In this document: positions 60,164-64,000 of the stretch, one piece after another
How positions within the stretch are numbered: position 1 is the stretch's first letter
How the letters are laid out: every line of letters begins with the position of its first letter
Assembly (NCBI RefSeq): GCF_040361335.1
Contig: NZ_APNM01000002.1
Span: 1 to 64,000, forward strand
Reading direction: 5' to 3'
Source: APNM01 sp040361335
GTDB taxonomy: Bacteria > Pseudomonadota > Gammaproteobacteria > Nevskiales > Salinisphaeraceae
Length of the DNA stretch: 64,000 nt
Notes under the pieces: model-generated
Seen by the model: the letters and a program-made list of their open reading frames with translations, nothing else
The model's database searches: none
Told to the model about the DNA's origin: nothing
Program-made: the position numbers and the translations under genes

Positions 60164-62023
60164 ATGGGGGAGGAAACAAGTTCCCGAGCCGAGTCGGTCC
60201 AGCTCACGCCGCGCGCGTTGGTGCTGGGCGTGTTGTTGTCGGTGCTGCTGGCGGGGGCCAATGCCTACCTGGGCCTGTTCGCCGGCCTGACGGTGTCCGC
60301 GTCGATCCCGGCGGCGGTGGTGTCGATGGCGGTGCTGCGGGCGTTGCGCGACGGCGGCATCCTTGAGAACAACATCGTCCAGACCTCGGCCAGCGCGGGC
60401 GAGGCCCTGGCGGCGGGTGCCATCTTCACCCTGCCGGCCCTGGTGTTGCTCGGCTTCTGGGACGACTTCCCCTATCTCTGGGTGATGTTCCTGACCGGCG
60501 TGGGCGGTCTCCTGGGCGTGGCCCTGACCGTGCCGCTGCGCCACGCACTGATCGGCGAGCTCAAGCTGCCGTTCCCGGAGGGCGCCGCGACCGCCGAGGT
60601 GTTGCGGGCGGGTCACGGCCGTGCCGGCGGCATCGCACCGCTGCTCATGGGCGCCGCGATCGCCGCCGCCGCCAAGTTGGCCACCGGCGGCCTGCGGCTC
60701 TGGCAGGGGGCCGCGGAGGCGGCCGGCCAGGTCGGCGGCGCGGTCGTCTATGCGGGCGCCAACCTGTCGCCGGCGCTGCTGGCCGTGGGCTACATCGTCG
60801 GTTTCAACGTCGCGGTGCTGGTATTCGCCGGCGGCCTATTGAGCTGGGGCGTGGCGCTGCCCGCCTATGCGGTATGGACCGATGCCGAGATCGGCGGCGA
60901 CCCGCTGGGCACGGCCTGGCGGCTCTGGAGCGGGCATATCCGTTATCTGGGCGTGGGGGCCATGCTGGTCGGCGGCCTGTGGGCGCTGTGGTCGATGCGC
61001 GGCTCGCTGGTCGCGGGCTTCGCCCGCGTCGGGGCCATCGGCGGGATCGGCGGCGGCGACGACCTGCCACGGTCGCTGCTGGTCCTGCTCACGGGGGCGG
61101 CCGGTGTCGCCATGTATCTGCTCTACTGGCGCGTCCTCGGCTCGCCGGTCGCGGCGCTGCCGGTGACCGGCGCGATGCTCGCGGCGGCGTTGGTGTTCTC
61201 GGCCGTGGCCGCCTATATGGCGGGCCTGGTGGGGTCTAGCAACAACCCCGTCTCGGGGGTCACGATCGCCACCATCCTGGTCACGGCCCTGGGTCTCCTG
61301 CTGTTCCTGGGGCAGACACAGACCGGCCCGGTGACGGCCGTGCTGGTCGGCACCGTGGTCTGCTGCGCCGCCGCGATCGGCGGCGACAGCATGCAGGACC
61401 TGAAGGCCGGGGCGCTGCTCGGGGCCACGCCCTGGCGCCAGCAGGTGGCCCAGCTCGTGGGCGTGCTCAGCGCCATGTGCGTGCTCGCGCCGGTGCTGTC
61501 CCTGCTGCTCAACGCCTATGGCATCGGACCGCCCACCGAGGCCCATCCGCAACCGCTGCCCGCGCCCCAGGCCAGTCTCATGGCGGCGGTCGCCGAGGGG
61601 GTCTTCGGCGGGCACCTGCCGTGGACCATGGTGGTCGCCGGCGCCGGTGTCGGCGCCCTGGTGATCGCCGCAGACGAGTGGCTGCGGCGACGGGAAGCCG
61701 GGTTCCGGATGCCGGTGCTGGCGGTCGCCGTCGGCATCTACCTGCCGCTGGAATTGTCGGTGCCGATCGCGCTGGGGGGCGCGATTGCCTGGTGGGCGGG
61801 CGCCCGCGGCCAGGGGGCCGGTCTGCTCGCCGCCGCCGGGCTGATCACCGGCGAGGCCCTCACCGGCATCCTGCTCGCGATACCCATCGCCGTGACCGGC
61901 GAGCGCGAAATCCTGGCGGTGGCGGACGGCGGCCTGGGGCCGTGGCCCGGGATGCTGTTGGTGGTGTGGTTGTGCTGGTGGCTGTCGCGGGTGACGGCCG
62001 CTGTTGCAAATCCGCGCACCTGA
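60164..62023 (+). CDS. OPT-family oligopeptide transporter
   Basis: A 619-residue membrane protein with about 14-16 helices. OPT landmarks include ANAYLGLFAGLTVSASIPAAVV near the N terminus, the FPEGAATAEVL segment, GSSNNPVSGVTIATIL and GDSMQDLKAGALLGATPWRQQ. Prokaryotic OPT proteins import peptides or metal chelates. Proximity to the M16 peptidase, in divergent orientation, fits peptide use. The ATG at 60164 is preceded by no strong Shine-Dalgarno sequence. Confidence 0.92.
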   Translation: MGEETSSRAESVQLTPRALVLGVLLSVLLAGANAYLGLFAGLTVSASIPAAVVSMAVLRALRDGGILENNIVQTSASAGEALAAGAIFTLPALVLLGFWDDFPYLWVMFLTGVGGLLGVALTVPLRHALIGELKLPFPEGAATAEVLRAGHGRAGGIAPLLMGAAIAAAAKLATGGLRLWQGAAEAAGQVGGAVVYAGANLSPALLAVGYIVGFNVAVLVFAGGLLSWGVALPAYAVWTDAEIGGDPLGTAWRLWSGHIRYLGVGAMLVGGLWALWSMRGSLVAGFARVGAIGGIGGGDDLPRSLLVLLTGAAGVAMYLLYWRVLGSPVAALPVTGAMLAAALVFSAVAAYMAGLVGSSNNPVSGVTIATILVTALGLLLFLGQTQTGPVTAVLVGTVVCCAAAIGGDSMQDLKAGALLGATPWRQQVAQLVGVLSAMCVLAPVLSLLLNAYGIGPPTEAHPQPLPAPQASLMAAVAEGVFGGHLPWTMVVAGAGVGALVIAADEWLRRREAGFRMPVLAVAVGIYLPLELSVPIALGGAIAWWAGARGQGAGLLAAAGLITGEALTGILLAIPIAVTGEREILAVADGGLGPWPGMLLVVWLCWWLSRVTAAVANPRT

Positions 62024-62101
62024 CCTAAGATGGAACCTACTCATGCTGTGCGTGGGTATGTCTGGATTGATGGAACCGATACCGAAAACGGGGAGATAGT
62101 G

Positions 62102-62590
62102 ATGAGGAAGACTCTGATCCTGGCGGCGACGTTGCTGTGCGGTGCGAGCATGTCCGCCCACGCGGTGGCGCCGGGCGGCCCGGGCTGCGGCTGGGGCAAC
62201 CTGGTGTTCGAGGGCAAGAGCGGCCTGCCGGTGCATCTGCTGGCGACCATCGTCAACGGCACCTCGGGCAACAAGACCTTCGGCATGACCAGCGGCACCA
62301 ATGGCTGCAATACCAGCGGCGCGCTGACCTACGGCGGCAAGAGCCTGCTGACCAAGAACGGTGTGCTCGAAGAGGTCGCTCAGGATATGGCCGTGGGCGA
62401 GGGCGAGGCGCTGACCGCCCTGTCCGTGTCCATGGGTATCAAGGCCGAGGATCGTGCCCGCTTCAACCAGTTGATGCACGAAAACTTCGCGAGCGTTTTC
62501 CCGAACGAGAACGTCACCGCCGAGGAAGTGATGAACAACATCGTCGCGGTCATGCGGCGCGACAAGCAGTTGTCCACCTACCTGACCTGA
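62102..62590 (+). CDS. DUF3015 family secreted protein
   Basis: A 162-residue protein with a signal peptide MRKTLILAATLLCGASMSAHA, then GGPGCGWGNLVFEGKSGLPVHLLATIVNGTSGNKTFGMTSGTNGC, the DUF3015 hallmark. Cys residues of GPGCG and TNGC likely form a disulfide. The function is unknown. The ATG at 62102 has GGGGAGA upstream. A strong intrinsic terminator follows. Confidence 0.87.
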   Translation: MRKTLILAATLLCGASMSAHAVAPGGPGCGWGNLVFEGKSGLPVHLLATIVNGTSGNKTFGMTSGTNGCNTSGALTYGGKSLLTKNGVLEEVAQDMAVGEGEALTALSVSMGIKAEDRARFNQLMHENFASVFPNENVTAEEVMNNIVAVMRRDKQLSTYLT

Positions 62591-62614
62591 ACCGCCGGCT
62601 AGTCCGTGCGAATC

Positions 62615-62646
62615 GTGCCCCGCCCCTGCGGCGGGGCACTTTTGTT
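62615..62646 (+). terminator. Rho-independent terminator after the DUF3015 gene
   Basis: GTGCCCCGCC (62615-62624) and GGCGGGGCAC (62630-62639) form a perfect 10-bp stem with a five-base loop, followed by TTTTGTT. It is the clearest intrinsic terminator in the window. Confidence 0.9.
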
Positions 62647-62692
62647 GGGCGGGCGATGGCCGCGCCGCCCACCCTTACTGTTCCTGGACCGC

Positions 62693-64000
62693 ATGCGCGC
62701 CATCGTTCTTTTCGTGCTCTTGTCCGGCCTGGGTGGTGCGACCGCCGCGGCCGGAGAACCGGATTTCGCCGCGCTGGCGGAGACCCCCCGCTGGCGCGCC
62801 CTCATGCATGTCAATCCGGGCGCCACCCTGCGCGATGTCGGCGCGAGTTACGTGGACGACGAGGCTTTCTTCCTGGCCGGGGACGGCAAGCGAAATCCCG
62901 AGGCCGAGCTGCGCGCCAGTTGGCGCGCGCTGCGTGAACCGGCCGCAGAGGCGCGTTGCCGTTTCCCGGCCCGCTATCGCTTTCTCGACGAACGGCTCGG
63001 CTGGAATGAAGATGCGCCGCTTGCGCATTGCGGGGAATACCAGCAGTGGCGCGACGATATGCCCATCGGCCAGTTGGTGCTGGTCTTCCCGGCCGCCTAC
63101 CTGAACAGCCCGTCCTCCATGTTCGGCCACACGCTGCTGCGGCTGGACGAGCGGCCGGACCCCGATGCGGTCTGGCTGTCGCGCTCCATCAATTTCGGCG
63201 CCCAGGTGGATGCCGAAGAAAACTCGATTCTCTATATCTGGCGCGGCCTGGCCGGCGGATATCCCGGCCAGTTCTCGGTGGTGTCCTATGTCGACAAGAT
63301 CCGCGACTATGCCTTCATCGAGAACCGGGACATGTGGGAGTACGCCCTTGATCTCGAGCATGACGAACTGGATTGGCTGGTCCGGCATCTGTGGGAATTG
63401 CGGGATATCAATTTCGACTACTTCTTTTTCGACGAGAACTGCTCGTTCCGGCTGCTTGAACTGATCAAGGTGGCCCGGCCATCGGCGCCGCTGCTGGAGG
63501 GCTACCGCTTCGCCGAGCTGCCCCTGAACACGGTACGGACCCTGTATGCCGCGGACCTGGTGATCGAACGCCGCTATCGGCCCTCCAAGCTGACGCAACT
63601 GCGGCACAGCGCGGATCGGCTGGACGCCGACGAGCTGGCGTTCGCGGAGGCTTTGGTGCGCGACCCGAGCGTCGCCGACAGCCCCCGGTTCCGTTCTTAC
63701 CCCGGTGAGCGCCGGCACCTGATGGCCCTGACGGCGTACCGGGCGGTACGGGTGCGACACCGCGACCAGGAACGCACCCGGCAGGCGGCGAGCGACAGCC
63801 TGGCGCTGCTGCGGGTGGTCCAGCGTAATCCGGCGCCGCCCGAGGAGCCCGTGCCGGCGCCGCCGCCGCCCGAGAGCGGCCACCGCACCCAGATGGCGAG
63901 TTTGGCGGCGGGACGGCGCGGCGGTTCGGATTACCTGGAGGCGGGTTACCGATTGACCTACCACGATCTGCTGGACCCGATTACCGGTTTCCTGCCCGGT
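62693..64000 (+). CDS. DUF4105 (Lnb-type periplasmic) protein, partial
   Basis: The frame is open from ATG 62693 to the end of the window, 436 codons, so the 3' end is missing. A signal peptide (RAIVLFVLLSGLGGATAAAG) precedes the DUF4105 domain with AAYLNSPSSMFGHTLLRLDE, a WRGLAGGYPGQFSVVSYVDKI segment and FDENCSFRLLELI, whose His and Cys are likely functional. Members are about 600 residues and may act on peptidoglycan or glycans, but their role is not proven. It follows the DUF3015 gene and its terminator by about 50 bp. Confidence 0.88.
   Translation, partial: MRAIVLFVLLSGLGGATAAAGEPDFAALAETPRWRALMHVNPGATLRDVGASYVDDEAFFLAGDGKRNPEAELRASWRALREPAAEARCRFPARYRFLDERLGWNEDAPLAHCGEYQQWRDDMPIGQLVLVFPAAYLNSPSSMFGHTLLRLDERPDPDAVWLSRSINFGAQVDAEENSILYIWRGLAGGYPGQFSVVSYVDKIRDYAFIENRDMWEYALDLEHDELDWLVRHLWELRDINFDYFFFDENCSFRLLELIKVARPSAPLLEGYRFAELPLNTVRTLYAADLVIERRYRPSKLTQLRHSADRLDADELAFAEALVRDPSVADSPRFRSYPGERRHLMALTAYRAVRVRHRDQERTRQAASDSLALLRVVQRNPAPPEEPVPAPPPPESGHRTQMASLAAGRRGGSDYLEAGYRLTYHDLLDPITGFLPG

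Overview
The window comes from the chromosome of a high-GC gammaproteobacterium that can use hydrocarbons. The class assignment rests on SecB, UbiJ, YhdP, RNase G, HolA, separate TrpE and TrpG, and the type of SpeD. Conserved blocks such as holA-proA-nadD-rsfS-rlmH, rng-yhdP-nit-tldD, trpEGDC-osmC-speD and ubiE-ubiJ-ubiB point the same way. I cannot name the genus; the catabolic content resembles alkane-degrading Salinisphaera-, Ectothiorhodospira- or Alcanivorax-like lineages.

Layout. 1-667: AT-rich remnant of an SpvB/RHS-type protein gene, apparently cut by an IS3-family element whose terminal TGA supplies the stop codon. 799-5004: a MalT/AlkS-like LuxR activator and a cytochrome P450 with a TetR-type operator in front. 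5125-24488: housekeeping genes, almost all on the minus strand (ggt, coaD, rsmD, tldD, nitrilase, yhdP, rng, rlmH, rsfS, nadD, proA, holA, speD, osmC, trpC, trpD, trpG), many joined by 4-bp ATGA overlaps. 24485-28408: trpE with a candidate Trp leader peptide, rpe, a CopD-like membrane protein and purC. 28477-32000: a probable zinc-uptake pair (His-rich AztD-like lipoprotein and His-loop TonB receptor), each preceded by the same operator-like motif. 32257-36012: a histidine kinase, a double-receiver response regulator and prpB. 36163-43777: the alkane island, with an aldehyde dehydrogenase, a TetR regulator, two tandem alkB genes, two rubredoxins of different type, a rubredoxin reductase and an unassigned flavoprotein. 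43783-56103: sixA, DUF971, ubiE-ubiJ-ubiB, a DJ-1 protein, a C-terminal processing protease, an EnvC-like factor, a rhodanese, secB, gpsA, a CDP-alcohol phosphotransferase, a HAD phosphatase, trmL and small proteins. 56123-64000: an OmpA-domain protein, an M16 protease, an OPT transporter, a DUF3015 protein and a DUF4105 protein that runs off the end.

How it fits together. AlkB (two copies) hydroxylates n-alkanes with electrons passed from NADH through the reductase and rubredoxin. The aldehyde dehydrogenase then makes fatty acids, and PrpB could help dispose of propionyl units from odd-chain substrates. The distant P450 has an 18-bp element matching 15 of 18 bases of one in the tetR-alkB1 intergenic region, so one TetR repressor may control both oxidation systems.

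The most interesting signals are this shared operator, two further strong palindromes in the alkane island, patchwork identity between the two alkB genes that suggests gene conversion, the zinc module with a shared motif, the Trp leader peptide, and a family of nested inverted repeats (arms of the AACCACAGAG type) that fills several intergenic gaps. No rRNA, tRNA or CRISPR array was seen. All statements come from reading the sequence; no database search was run.
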